Shown here: positions 1-5,037 of the stretch, one piece after another
Numbering within the stretch: the stretch's first letter is position 1
Layout of the letters: each line of letters opens with the position of its first letter
Assembly: GCA_036375275.1 (NCBI GenBank)
Contig: DASUSF010000332.1
Span: 1-5,884, forward strand
Source of the DNA: DASUSF01 sp036375275
GTDB taxonomy: Bacteria > Pseudomonadota > Alphaproteobacteria > Geminicoccales > Geminicoccaceae
Reading direction: 5' to 3'
Length of the DNA: 5,884 bases
Translations under genes and position numbers: made by a program
The notes under the pieces: model-generated
The model's input: the letters and a program-made list of their open reading frames with translations, nothing else
Database searches by the model: none
Told to the model about the DNA's origin: nothing

Positions 1-53
1 GCCGGTCCGGGGCTGGCGGCAGGCGAGACGCAGAGACGTGACGGGGAAACCGG

Positions 54-326
54 GTGCATTGGGTCAGATCGTGGTATGCGCGTGCCCTCGCGTTCTTGAT
101 GGCGTCGGCGAGCGGGGTTCCGGGTGCGGGTGCGCAGCCGCAGGATGCTGACGCGGCGGCGTGGGAGGATGCGCGGCGCGCCGACACCTACGAGTCGTAC
201 CAGAGCTATCTCGAGATGTTCCCGGTCGGCCGCTTCGCCAGCGAAGCCTTTCAGCGCATGATCGAGGAATCGATCGATGCCGATCTCGGTGGCCCGCCCG
301 GCCTCGATGCCAGAAGCATGTACTAG
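54..326 (+). CDS. Small exported protein with one TPR-like motif, function unknown
   Basis: Ninety residues, not assigned to a named family. The GTG start at 54 is chosen because an in-frame stop lies at 39-41 and this start keeps a full signal peptide: a basic, Trp-rich n-region (residues 1-10), a short hydrophobic stretch around ALAFLMASASG (11-21), and an AGA|Q-type cleavage site near residue 27. A GGGGA at 43-47 is a weak ribosome site. The mature part, about 63 residues, carries a motif built on W37, A40, A43, T45, Y49, Y52-L53, P57, G59-R60-F61-A62 and A65. I recognise this as a single TPR-like helical pair often found in exported alphaproteobacterial proteins, where it is usually part of a longer protein. 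Here it is almost the whole mature product. It may act as a small periplasmic protein-contact module (inference). An ATG at 99 is an alternative start but would remove the signal peptide. Confidence 0.6.
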   Translation: MHWVRSWYARALAFLMASASGVPGAGAQPQDADAAAWEDARRADTYESYQSYLEMFPVGRFASEAFQRMIEESIDADLGGPPGLDARSMY

Positions 327-332
327 AGCAAT

Positions 333-384
333 TTCCGATGAGACAGAACCGCATCGCGCCGCGACGCCCTTCCGCCCATCGGAA
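333..384 (+). terminator. Inverted repeat just after the exported-protein gene, possible terminator
   Basis: TTCCGATG at 333-340 and CATCGGAA at 377-384 are perfect 8-nt complements with a 36-nt GC-rich loop. The repeat begins six bases after the stop codon of the upstream gene and has no T-run after it. It could be a factor-dependent terminator, an mRNA 3'-end stabiliser, or the remains of a palindromic intergenic element. Confidence 0.3.
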
Positions 385-499
385 GAAAGATGCCCTCCTC
401 TGATGGATGGCAGCGCCTTGGTGGGGCCCAGGCATTCGATGGCAGGAATCTGTTAGCAGAGCTTTGCGGTTAGGCGCGTTCCCTCACCCAAGCGTCAAG

Positions 500-524
500 C
501 CGGAGCGGCCGCCCGGCGCTCCGG
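500..524 (+). other. GC-rich hairpin about 100 nt before the radical SAM gene
   Basis: CCGGAGCG at 500-507 pairs perfectly with CGCTCCGG at 517-524, leaving a 9-nt loop. It may be a leader structure of the radical SAM transcript or a terminator of upstream transcription. It has no following T-run, so a simple intrinsic terminator is unlikely. Confidence 0.3.
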
Positions 525-612
525 GCCCATCCGGAGGATCGGCGCCCGGCTGTTGTTTTCGGGCCTGTGGGTGCGGACGGGCCGGTCCCGAGGATCATGT
601 CGCTTCGCATGC

Positions 613-618
613 AGGAGG
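613..618 (+). promoter_or_regulatory. Ribosome binding site that fixes the radical SAM start
   Basis: A perfect AGGAGG lies 8 nt before the ATG at 627. The same frame is open from a GTG at 567 and has ATGs at 597 and 609, but none of these has a comparable site. This selects 627 as the start. Confidence 0.8.
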
Positions 619-626
619 TCGTGAGC

Positions 627-2111
627 ATGGCGATCGACGGCGCCTGGGGCGGCCGGGCCGGCGACGAACGGGGGAACGAGGGTCCCCCCGACGACCCGGC
701 GTTCGTGCGCGCTCTCGAGAGCCTGGCGGGGCGGGAGGCGGTCTACCTCCGGATCATGCGGCTCACCGCGAGCGATCCGGGCTTCGTCCCCCAGAAGCGG
801 TTCGTTCGCCAGTGTCTCGCCGAGCTTCGGGCGCTGGTCGGCGCCGGCGACGACGCCCGGCTCGACCGGTTCTTCGCCTGGGCGGGTGCGCGCCGCCCGC
901 GGGCGCGCCTGCTTCCGGTGCTTGGCGCGGAGCATCATCACGCCAGGCACGAGCGGGAGGCGGCACACCGCCTCGCGAGCCTCGCGCTGAGCGTCAATCA
1001 GGACGACCTGCACGCGCAGGCGCTCGAGCGGGCGACGCGGCGGGCCCCCGTGGCCGAGCCCGACCCGCGCGGGCGCTTCTGCAGCAACCCGTTCGACAAG
1101 CTCGAGACCCATGCGCACGGCGCGGTCTACTTCTGCTGCCCGGCCTGGCTACCGACGCCGATCGGCAACCTCGAGCGGCAGAACGCCGCGGAGATCTGGA
1201 ACTCGCCCGCCGCCCAGGACATCCGGAGCTCGATCCTCGACGGGAGCTACCGCTACTGCAGCCGGATGCACTGCCCGAAGCTCACCGCGATGAGCCTGCC
1301 GCGGAACCAGGAAGTGCGGGATCCCGAGCATCGGGCGATCATGCGTGGCCGCCTGACCACGCTCCCCCGGGGACCGCGGCGGCTGGTCCTGAACCACGAC
1401 CGCTCGTGCAACCTGTCCTGTCCGTCCTGCCGGACGCGGCTGATCACGGCGCGCAAGGACGAGCAGGCGCGGATGAACGGGTTCGTCGAGCGCGTCCTGT
1501 TCCCGTTGCTGGGGGAGGCCCGGCGGGTGCACATCACGGCGAGCGGCGACCCGTTCGGCAGCGCGCACTTCCGCCATGTGATCGGGGAGCTCTCGCGCAG
1601 CCGCGGACGGTTCCCGAAGCTCCGGCTCGACCTGCAGACCAACGGCCTGCTGCTCGAGAGCTCCTGGCAGGAGCTCGGGCTCGACGGCATCACCGAGCGG
1701 ATCTACGTCTCGATCGATGCCGCGCGCGCTCCGACCTACGCGGCGATCCGGCGGGGCGGCGACTTCGGGCGCCTGCTGAGGAACCTCGAGTTCCTGGCGA
1801 TGCTCCGCCGCACGGGCCGGGCGCCGTACGTCCGTCTCGATTTCGTCGTCCAGGCGCTGAACTTCCGGGAGATGCCCGAAGCGGCCGATCTGACCCGCCG
1901 GCTGGGCTTCGACGGCATCAAGTTCCAGATGATCCGGAGCTGGAACACCTACCCGCCAGCCGAGTTCGCGCGGCACAACATCGGCGCGCCGGAACACCCG
2001 GAGTTCCGGGCGTTCCAGGACGTGCTCGACGATCCGCGGCTGCACCAGCCCGGGGTCGAGTTCTGGGGCTTCCATACCGTGCCGGCGGAGCGGCTGCTGG
2101 CGACGGCATGA
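627..2111 (+). CDS. Radical SAM protein with an N-terminal SPASM/twitch-like cysteine domain
   Basis: The product is 494 residues, probably cytoplasmic, with no signal peptide. Residues 1-150 form an Arg/Ala/Leu-rich, probably helical region I cannot assign. Residues 152-216 hold a SPASM/twitch-like block: C152-SNPF, C170-C171-PAW, an IGN at 179-181, EIWNS at 189-193, and C211 with C216, which should ligate an auxiliary Fe-S cluster. The radical SAM core follows: C261-NLS-C265-PS-C268 binds the catalytic [4Fe-4S] cluster, SGDP (306-309) is the GGEP-like SAM-binding motif, and LQTNG (336-340) and VSID (361-364) are typical strand motifs. No cysteine occurs after C268, so there is no C-terminal SPASM domain. 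The family cleaves SAM to a 5'-deoxyadenosyl radical, but the substrate cannot be read from the sequence. No RiPP precursor, transporter or partner gene is visible nearby. A peptide- or cofactor-modifying role is therefore only one option. Confidence 0.88.
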   Translation: MAIDGAWGGRAGDERGNEGPPDDPAFVRALESLAGREAVYLRIMRLTASDPGFVPQKRFVRQCLAELRALVGAGDDARLDRFFAWAGARRPRARLLPVLGAEHHHARHEREAAHRLASLALSVNQDDLHAQALERATRRAPVAEPDPRGRFCSNPFDKLETHAHGAVYFCCPAWLPTPIGNLERQNAAEIWNSPAAQDIRSSILDGSYRYCSRMHCPKLTAMSLPRNQEVRDPEHRAIMRGRLTTLPRGPRRLVLNHDRSCNLSCPSCRTRLITARKDEQARMNGFVERVLFPLLGEARRVHITASGDPFGSAHFRHVIGELSRSRGRFPKLRLDLQTNGLLLESSWQELGLDGITERIYVSIDAARAPTYAAIRRGGDFGRLLRNLEFLAMLRRTGRAPYVRLDFVVQALNFREMPEAADLTRRLGFDGIKFQMIRSWNTYPPAEFARHNIGAPEHPEFRAFQDVLDDPRLHQPGVEFWGFHTVPAERLLATA

Positions 2112-2128
2112 CCCGCACTCCCGATCGT

Positions 2129-2151
2129 CCGCGCCCGCGCGCGGGGGGCGG
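2129..2151 (+). terminator. GC hairpin after the radical SAM gene, possible terminator
   Basis: Seventeen bases after the stop codon, CCGCGCCC (2129-2136) can pair with GGGGGCGG (2144-2151), with one G-G mismatch and a 7-nt loop. There is no T-run. In DNA this GC-rich, such stems arise easily by chance, so the call rests mainly on its position. Confidence 0.33.
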
Positions 2152-2222
2152 CTGCACCGATCGGCTCGCGGCCGTGCGCCCGATCCGGGCTCCTGGCCTC
2201 GACCGGCGGTCCGAAGGGATGC

Positions 2223-2264
2223 GGGGAAGCGGCGACCGCGAGCGGGCGGTCGCCCGGCCTCCCC
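2223..2264 (-). terminator. Long hairpin in the convergent gap, probable terminator of the DUF3309 gene
   Basis: GGCGACCGC (2231-2239) and GCGGTCGCC (2246-2254) form a perfect 9-bp stem with a 6-nt loop. An outer stem adds GGGGA (2223-2227) with TCCCC (2260-2264) and two more pairs (G2229-C2258, C2230-G2257), broken by a mismatch and a 2-nt bulge. It begins four bases beyond the DUF3309 stop codon and lies between convergent genes, so it may stop transcription from both sides. No T-tract is present on either strand. Confidence 0.55.
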
Positions 2265-2268
2265 GACG

Positions 2269-2424
2269 TCACGCCCGTCCGACCAGGAGCACGATCAGCA
2301 CGATGATCAGGACCAGGCCCAGCCCGCCGACCGGATAGTAGCCCCAGCCCCGGCTGTACGGCCAGGTCGGCAGCGCGCCGAGCAGCAGCAGGATCAACAG
2401 GACGATGATGATCGTCTCGACCAT
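2269..2424 (-). CDS. DUF3309 family membrane mini-protein
   Basis: The product is 51 residues: a hydrophobic helix (about residues 4-18), a conserved turn with P19-T20-W21-P22-Y23-S24 and G26-W27-G28-Y29-Y30-P31, then G33-G34-L35-G36 and a second hydrophobic helix (37-48) ending in GRA. I recognise this as DUF3309, a family of about 50 residues common in Proteobacteria. Its function is unknown and it probably inserts as a small two-helix inner-membrane hairpin. The ATG at 2424 is chosen over an in-frame upstream ATG at 2478 because it has a perfect ribosome site at 2433-2440 and gives the family's usual length. An EcfG-type promoter lies upstream (2477-2502), pointing to induction in general stress. 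The lipoprotein gene lies 125 bases upstream on the same strand and could be partly cotranscribed. Confidence 0.88.
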   Translation of the reverse strand: MVETIIIVLLILLLLGALPTWPYSRGWGYYPVGGLGLVLIIVLIVLLVGRA

Positions 2425-2432
2425 GGCGTCAA

Positions 2433-2440
2433 CCTCCTCC
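2433..2440 (-). promoter_or_regulatory. Strong ribosome binding site of the DUF3309 gene
   Basis: On the minus strand this reads GGAGGAGG and sits 8 nt before the ATG at 2424. It decides against the longer 69-residue reading that would start at 2478. Confidence 0.8.
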
Positions 2441-2476
2441 GGGTTCGAAGCCGGCCGCGCAAACGGCTGTGATGGC

Positions 2477-2502
2477 AACGAAGACGCCGGCCTTCTTGTT
2501 CC
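2477..2502 (-). promoter_or_regulatory. EcfG-type general stress promoter upstream of DUF3309
   Basis: On the minus strand GGAAC (2502-2498) is followed after exactly 17 nt by CGTT (2480-2477). This matches the alphaproteobacterial EcfG/RpoE2/SigT promoter pattern, GGAAC-N16/17-CGTT, as I know it. The -10 element ends 52 nt before the DUF3309 start codon, leaving room for a short leader with the ribosome site. The orientation, spacing and position in a non-coding gap all agree. Promoter activity is inferred. Confidence 0.65.
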
Positions 2503-2549
2503 CGAGGATGCTGAAGAAGCAGGCGCCAGGAGCGCGCCGCCGCGACGGT

Positions 2550-2915
2550 TCAGGGGCAGAGGGCGGGCGAGCCGATCCGGGTGAGCTGGAGCGTCGTCCC
2601 CTGCATGCAGGTGGACATCTCGACCGCCTCGCCGCAGGCGCAGACCAGGTCGCCCGACGAGCGGCCCTGCAGATCGCCGACGAGGGTGTAGATATCACCG
2701 CCGACGGTGTTGAGCGCCTGGCACTCGACGCCCTCGTCGGTGAGGGTGCCGACGACGCAGGTCTCTCCCGGTCCGGGGGCAGCGGTCGCGGCGCTCCCGG
2801 ATGGGGCCCTTTCGGCCTCGGCCGCCGGCGTCTCCGCCGCCGGCTGCGCCGGCTCGCCGCCCGGCGCGCATGCTGCGACAAGCAGAAGGAGGCAGAGAAT
2901 CGAACGAGGCTGCAT
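2550..2915 (-). CDS. Small six-cysteine lipoprotein, function unknown
   Basis: The product is 121 residues. The N-terminus (MQPRS, then a Leu-rich core and the lipobox L12-V13-A14-A15-C16) marks export and lipid attachment at C16. Residues 17-51 are a low-complexity Pro/Ala/Glu linker. Residues 52-121 form a compact domain with C53, C65, C92, C94, C103 and C120, and motifs GTLTDEGVEC, YTLVGDL and CMQGTTLQLTRIG. The even number of cysteines in an exported domain suggests up to three disulfides, although C92-x-C94 could also bind metal. The domain resembles small alphaproteobacterial secreted proteins, possibly the DUF5818 group, which I could not verify. Start 2915 has a GGAG 7 nt upstream; an in-frame ATG at 2933 would only lengthen the n-region. 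The gene is divergent from the PQQ dehydrogenase gene and lies upstream of DUF3309. Its function is not known; an outer-membrane envelope-stress role is a guess. Confidence 0.82.
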   Translation of the reverse strand: MQPRSILCLLLLVAACAPGGEPAQPAAETPAAEAERAPSGSAATAAPGPGETCVVGTLTDEGVECQALNTVGGDIYTLVGDLQGRSSGDLVCACGEAVEMSTCMQGTTLQLTRIGSPALCP

Positions 2916-2982
2916 CGGCTGTCTCCGGATCATCGGCCCGCCGCAACGCCGGCGACGCCGCCGCATGCCCTGGTCCAGGTAC

Positions 2983-3009
2983 AACGCCGGCCGCTGGCCC
3001 CAAGGTTCC
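2983..3009 (-). promoter_or_regulatory. Possible second EcfG-like promoter, upstream of the lipoprotein
   Basis: On the minus strand GGAAC (3009-3005) is followed by CGTT (2986-2983) after 18 nt, one base longer than the usual 16-17. It lies 67 nt before the lipoprotein start, a position similar to the better match before DUF3309. The long spacer makes this a weak call. Confidence 0.35.
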
Positions 3010-3021
3010 GGCGCCCGATGA

Positions 3022-3035
3022 TCCGCCGCGGCGGA
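3022..3035. promoter_or_regulatory. Perfect 14-nt palindrome in the divergent promoter region
   Basis: TCCGCCGCGGCGGA equals its own reverse complement. It lies between the divergently transcribed lipoprotein and PQQ dehydrogenase genes, where an operator could serve both. It is pure GC apart from its ends, so chance is a real alternative. Confidence 0.25.
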
Positions 3036-3102
3036 CGAGGCTCGCCGGGCGCTTGCGGACCGAGCCGGGCCGGGCTAGCCCTGGCCGCCCTGGCACAGAT
3101 CC

Positions 3103-3109
3103 GAGGAGG
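3103..3109 (+). promoter_or_regulatory. Ribosome binding site supporting a TTG start for the PQQ dehydrogenase
   Basis: GAGGAGG lies 7 nt before an in-frame TTG at 3117. The next candidate, ATG at 3150, has only GAAGG two bases from it, which is badly spaced. This favours the TTG. Confidence 0.6.
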
Positions 3110-3116
3110 CGGCGGG

Positions 3117-4871
3117 TTGCTCGAGAAGTTGCTGCACCGGCTGAAGGCGATGGACACCGGGATCAAGATCGCGCTCGGCCTGTTTCTGGGCTCGGCCGTC
3201 GTGCTGGGGCTGACGGGCGGCGACGAGGAGCCGCCGCCGGCACGGCCCGCGGAAGCCCCGGCCGAACCCCTGAAGGCGCGAAAGGCGCCCAAGAAGCGAG
3301 CCGCGGCGCCTCCGGCGGAGAAGGAGCGGAGCCCCGAGCAGGCGGCACTCGACCGGCTGCCCGGCAGCGTCCGGATCGAGGACACCGGGCTGCACTGGCT
3401 CGCGATCACCACGATGGACTACCCGCTCGGCGGGCCGATGGACGTCGAGGCCGTGGGCGACGAGCTGTTCGTCCTCACGCGGCATGGCGAGCTGACGCGC
3501 TACGACCCCGGAGCCGAAACCTTCGAGGTGGTGGGCACGGTCGAGCTGAACCGGGCGGCGCTCGAAGCCAGCGACATCTACCGCAGCAAGGGCTTCAAGC
3601 GCTCGTACTTCCGCGCCTTCGGCCTGCTGGTCGAGCCGGCCGGTGACGGCTTCCGGGCCTACGTGGCGCACCACCTGTTCGCCGACGGCTGCTTCTGGTT
3701 CCGCATCTCGACCCTCGGCTTCAGGGTCGGCGAGGGCGGCGCGGAGGTCGTCCAGGACTGGCAGCCGCTGTACACGGCCGAGCCCTGCGTCCCACCGCTC
3801 GTGGAGGCGGGCAACCGGTTTGGCGGGCACCAGGCGGGCGGGCGCATGATCCCTCACGGCCCGGACCATTTCCTGGTCACGATCGGCGACCACGAGCTCG
3901 ACGGGCGCAAGGTCCGGCCGGCGCCGCTCGATCCGGCGAGCCCCTATGGCAAGATCATGCTGGTGGACAAGCGGACCGGCGCCGCCCGCGTCTTCGCCTC
4001 CGGCGTCCGCAACCCGCAGGGGCTGGTGCGTCTCTCGGACGGCCGGATCTTCTCCACCGAGCACGGCCCGAGGGGCGGCGACGAGCTGAACCTGATCGAG
4101 GAAGGCGCTTCGTACGGCTGGCCCGAGGTCACCTACGGCATCCTCTACGGCCTCAAGCCCTGGCCGCTCGCCGAAGAGCAGGGGCGCCACGACGGCCATA
4201 CGCGGCCGGTCCACGTGTGGCTGCCATCGGTCGCGGTCTCGAACCTGGTCGAGCCGGTGCCGGGTCAGTTCGAGCACTGGCAGGGCGACCTGATCGTCGG
4301 CTCGCTCAAGCGCCAGTCGCTGTACCGGCTGCGCTTCGAGGACGGCCACGTGATCTACGACGAGCCGATCCCGATCGGCCACCGGATCCGGGACATCGAG
4401 GTCCTGCCGTCGGGTGCGTTCGTCATCGTGACCGACGACCGGAAGCTGCTTCTCCTGACCGATGCAGGCCGGGTCTACGAGCCCAACCTCAGCAAGCGGG
4501 AGGTGGCGGCGGCGCTGCCCTTCGTGGTCCGGCCGAGCACGGACGACCTGGTCGCGGCCGACGTCGCGCCGCTTTCCGGCGAAGAGCTGTTCGAGGAGCG
4601 GTGCGCCTCCTGCCACACGCTCGATGGCGAGATCGAGGTGTCGGTGCCCCTGAACGGCCTGTTCCAGCGCCAGATCGGCAGCTACCCCGGCTATGCCTAT
4701 TCGGACGTCCTCGCCAAGGACCAGCGCCAGTGGGACAAGCACCAGCTCCGGGTGTTCCTGCTGAAGCCGGACGAGAAGTTCGATGGCACCGCCATGCCCG
4801 ATCCGAACCTGACCCGCGAGGAGGCCGTCACGCTTGCCAACTACCTCGCCGCGCTCGAGCCGGAGAAGTGA
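3117..4871 (+). CDS. Membrane-anchored PQQ-type sugar dehydrogenase with C-terminal cytochrome c
   Basis: The product is 584 residues from the TTG at 3117 (573 from ATG 3150). A short cationic start is followed by one hydrophobic segment (about 16-34), a signal anchor or uncleaved signal peptide, and a Pro/Ala/Lys linker (about 38-78). From about residue 83 runs a beta-propeller of the glucose/sorbosone dehydrogenase (GSDH) type: GGHQAGGR with H238, the candidate catalytic base, then VRNPQG (297-302) and EHGPRGGDELN (315-325). A cytochrome c domain closes the protein: C496-A-S-C499-H500 attaches haem c, and M560 in GTAMPDP is the likely sixth ligand. C192 and C224 could form a disulfide. Family members oxidise aldoses or related alcohols with PQQ. 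Here electrons would pass to the fused haem and on to the periplasmic respiratory chain. The substrate is unknown, and PQQ binding is inferred from the family. The frame stays open upstream to 2469, but that part overlaps the lipoprotein gene and looks non-coding. Confidence 0.87.
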   Translation: MLEKLLHRLKAMDTGIKIALGLFLGSAVVLGLTGGDEEPPPARPAEAPAEPLKARKAPKKRAAAPPAEKERSPEQAALDRLPGSVRIEDTGLHWLAITTMDYPLGGPMDVEAVGDELFVLTRHGELTRYDPGAETFEVVGTVELNRAALEASDIYRSKGFKRSYFRAFGLLVEPAGDGFRAYVAHHLFADGCFWFRISTLGFRVGEGGAEVVQDWQPLYTAEPCVPPLVEAGNRFGGHQAGGRMIPHGPDHFLVTIGDHELDGRKVRPAPLDPASPYGKIMLVDKRTGAARVFASGVRNPQGLVRLSDGRIFSTEHGPRGGDELNLIEEGASYGWPEVTYGILYGLKPWPLAEEQGRHDGHTRPVHVWLPSVAVSNLVEPVPGQFEHWQGDLIVGSLKRQSLYRLRFEDGHVIYDEPIPIGHRIRDIEVLPSGAFVIVTDDRKLLLLTDAGRVYEPNLSKREVAAALPFVVRPSTDDLVAADVAPLSGEELFEERCASCHTLDGEIEVSVPLNGLFQRQIGSYPGYAYSDVLAKDQRQWDKHQLRVFLLKPDEKFDGTAMPDPNLTREEAVTLANYLAALEPEK

Positions 4872-4881
4872 CCGTCGAGCC

Positions 4882-4901
4882 GCCGGCGCAGACCCGCCGG
4901 C
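4882..4901 (+). terminator. Hairpin after the dehydrogenase gene, probable terminator
   Basis: GCCGGCG (4882-4888) pairs perfectly with CGCCGGC (4895-4901) around a 6-nt loop, 10 bases after the stop codon. A mild T-rich patch (CTTTGTTGG) follows at 4912-4920, too far for a classical U-tract. The hairpin also separates the dehydrogenase from the iron-gene promoter. Confidence 0.45.
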
Positions 4902-4925
4902 CCCGCTCAGGCTTTGTTGGATGGA

Positions 4926-4942
4926 ATTAGAAGGCTTCAAAA
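4926..4942. promoter_or_regulatory. ICE-box-like site, candidate Irr operator
   Basis: ATTAGAA-GGC-TTCAAAA matches the iron control element TTTAGAA-N3-TTCTAAA at 12 of 14 defined positions, including both central AGAA/TTC parts. It ends 9 nt before the -35 box of the promoter that serves the ferric-iron-binding protein gene. Irr is the alphaproteobacterial Fur-family regulator that is active when iron or haem is scarce. A site upstream of -35 at an uptake gene would fit activation in iron limitation (inference). Confidence 0.55.
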
Positions 4943-4951
4943 TCATAAGAC

Positions 4952-4979
4952 TTGTCAGTTACTTAGCGTGTCCTATACG
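4952..4979 (+). promoter_or_regulatory. Sigma70-type promoter of the iron-binding protein gene
   Basis: TTGTCA (4952-4957) and TATACG (4974-4979) are separated by 16 nt, close to TTGACA-N17-TATAAT. They lie in a short AT-rich island (about 4911-4980) that stands out in this GC-rich window. The expected transcript start, about 4986, leaves a leader of about 50 nt containing a small hairpin (TCGGCC at 4992-4997 with GGCCGA at 5004-5009). Confidence 0.6.
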
Positions 4980-5037
4980 GTTCGGGTCAGATCGGCCGGT
5001 CCGGGCCGACGGCATCACGGACATGGAGAGCACCAGG

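Larger units (their letters stand above)
327..626. other. Non-coding stretch between the exported protein and the radical SAM gene
   Basis: No frame here looks like a real gene: the long open frames are low-information Arg/Pro/Gly-rich translations typical of GC-rich shadow frames. The stretch holds two inverted repeats (333-384 and 500-524) and the ribosome site of the next gene. I see no clear -35/-10 pair and no precursor-peptide-like ORF. Positions 325-340 (AGAGCAATTTCCGATG) recall a dispersed intergenic sequence I associate with alphaproteobacterial genomes, but this is a memory-based resemblance only. Confidence 0.5.

Noticed and set aside
327..626. A RiPP precursor peptide gene next to the radical SAM enzyme
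   Set aside because: No short frame with a ribosome site and a leader/core-like peptide was found before the enzyme, and the gap after it holds only hairpins.
407..2338. A 643-residue open frame on the plus strand overlapping the radical SAM gene
   Set aside because: It is Arg/Pro/Gly/Ala-rich with no family motifs and covers a gene with clear radical SAM motifs in another frame. It is a GC-rich shadow frame.
2425..2478. An 18-residue N-terminal extension of DUF3309
   Set aside because: The ribosome site lies inside this stretch, the -10 element of the EcfG-like promoter (2477-2480) overlaps its start codon, and the family is normally about 50 residues.
2522..2538. A 5-bp GC hairpin after the lipoprotein stop as a terminator
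   Set aside because: GGCGC/GCGCC stems of this length are expected by chance at this GC content and no T-run follows closely enough to support the call.
2469..3116. An N-terminal extension of the dehydrogenase frame to an ATG at 2469
   Set aside because: It would run antisense through the lipoprotein gene, reads as low-complexity Arg/Gly/Pro sequence, and would bury the membrane anchor in the middle of the protein. The GAGGAGG before TTG 3117 supports the shorter form.
3075..4946. A 623-residue open frame antisense to the PQQ dehydrogenase
   Set aside because: It mirrors the codon structure of the real gene, has no recognisable motif, and the plus-strand gene has haem and GSDH motifs throughout.
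4992..5009. A riboswitch in the leader of the iron-binding protein gene
   Set aside because: Only a single 6-bp hairpin is present in a leader of about 50 nt, too small for a known riboswitch class.
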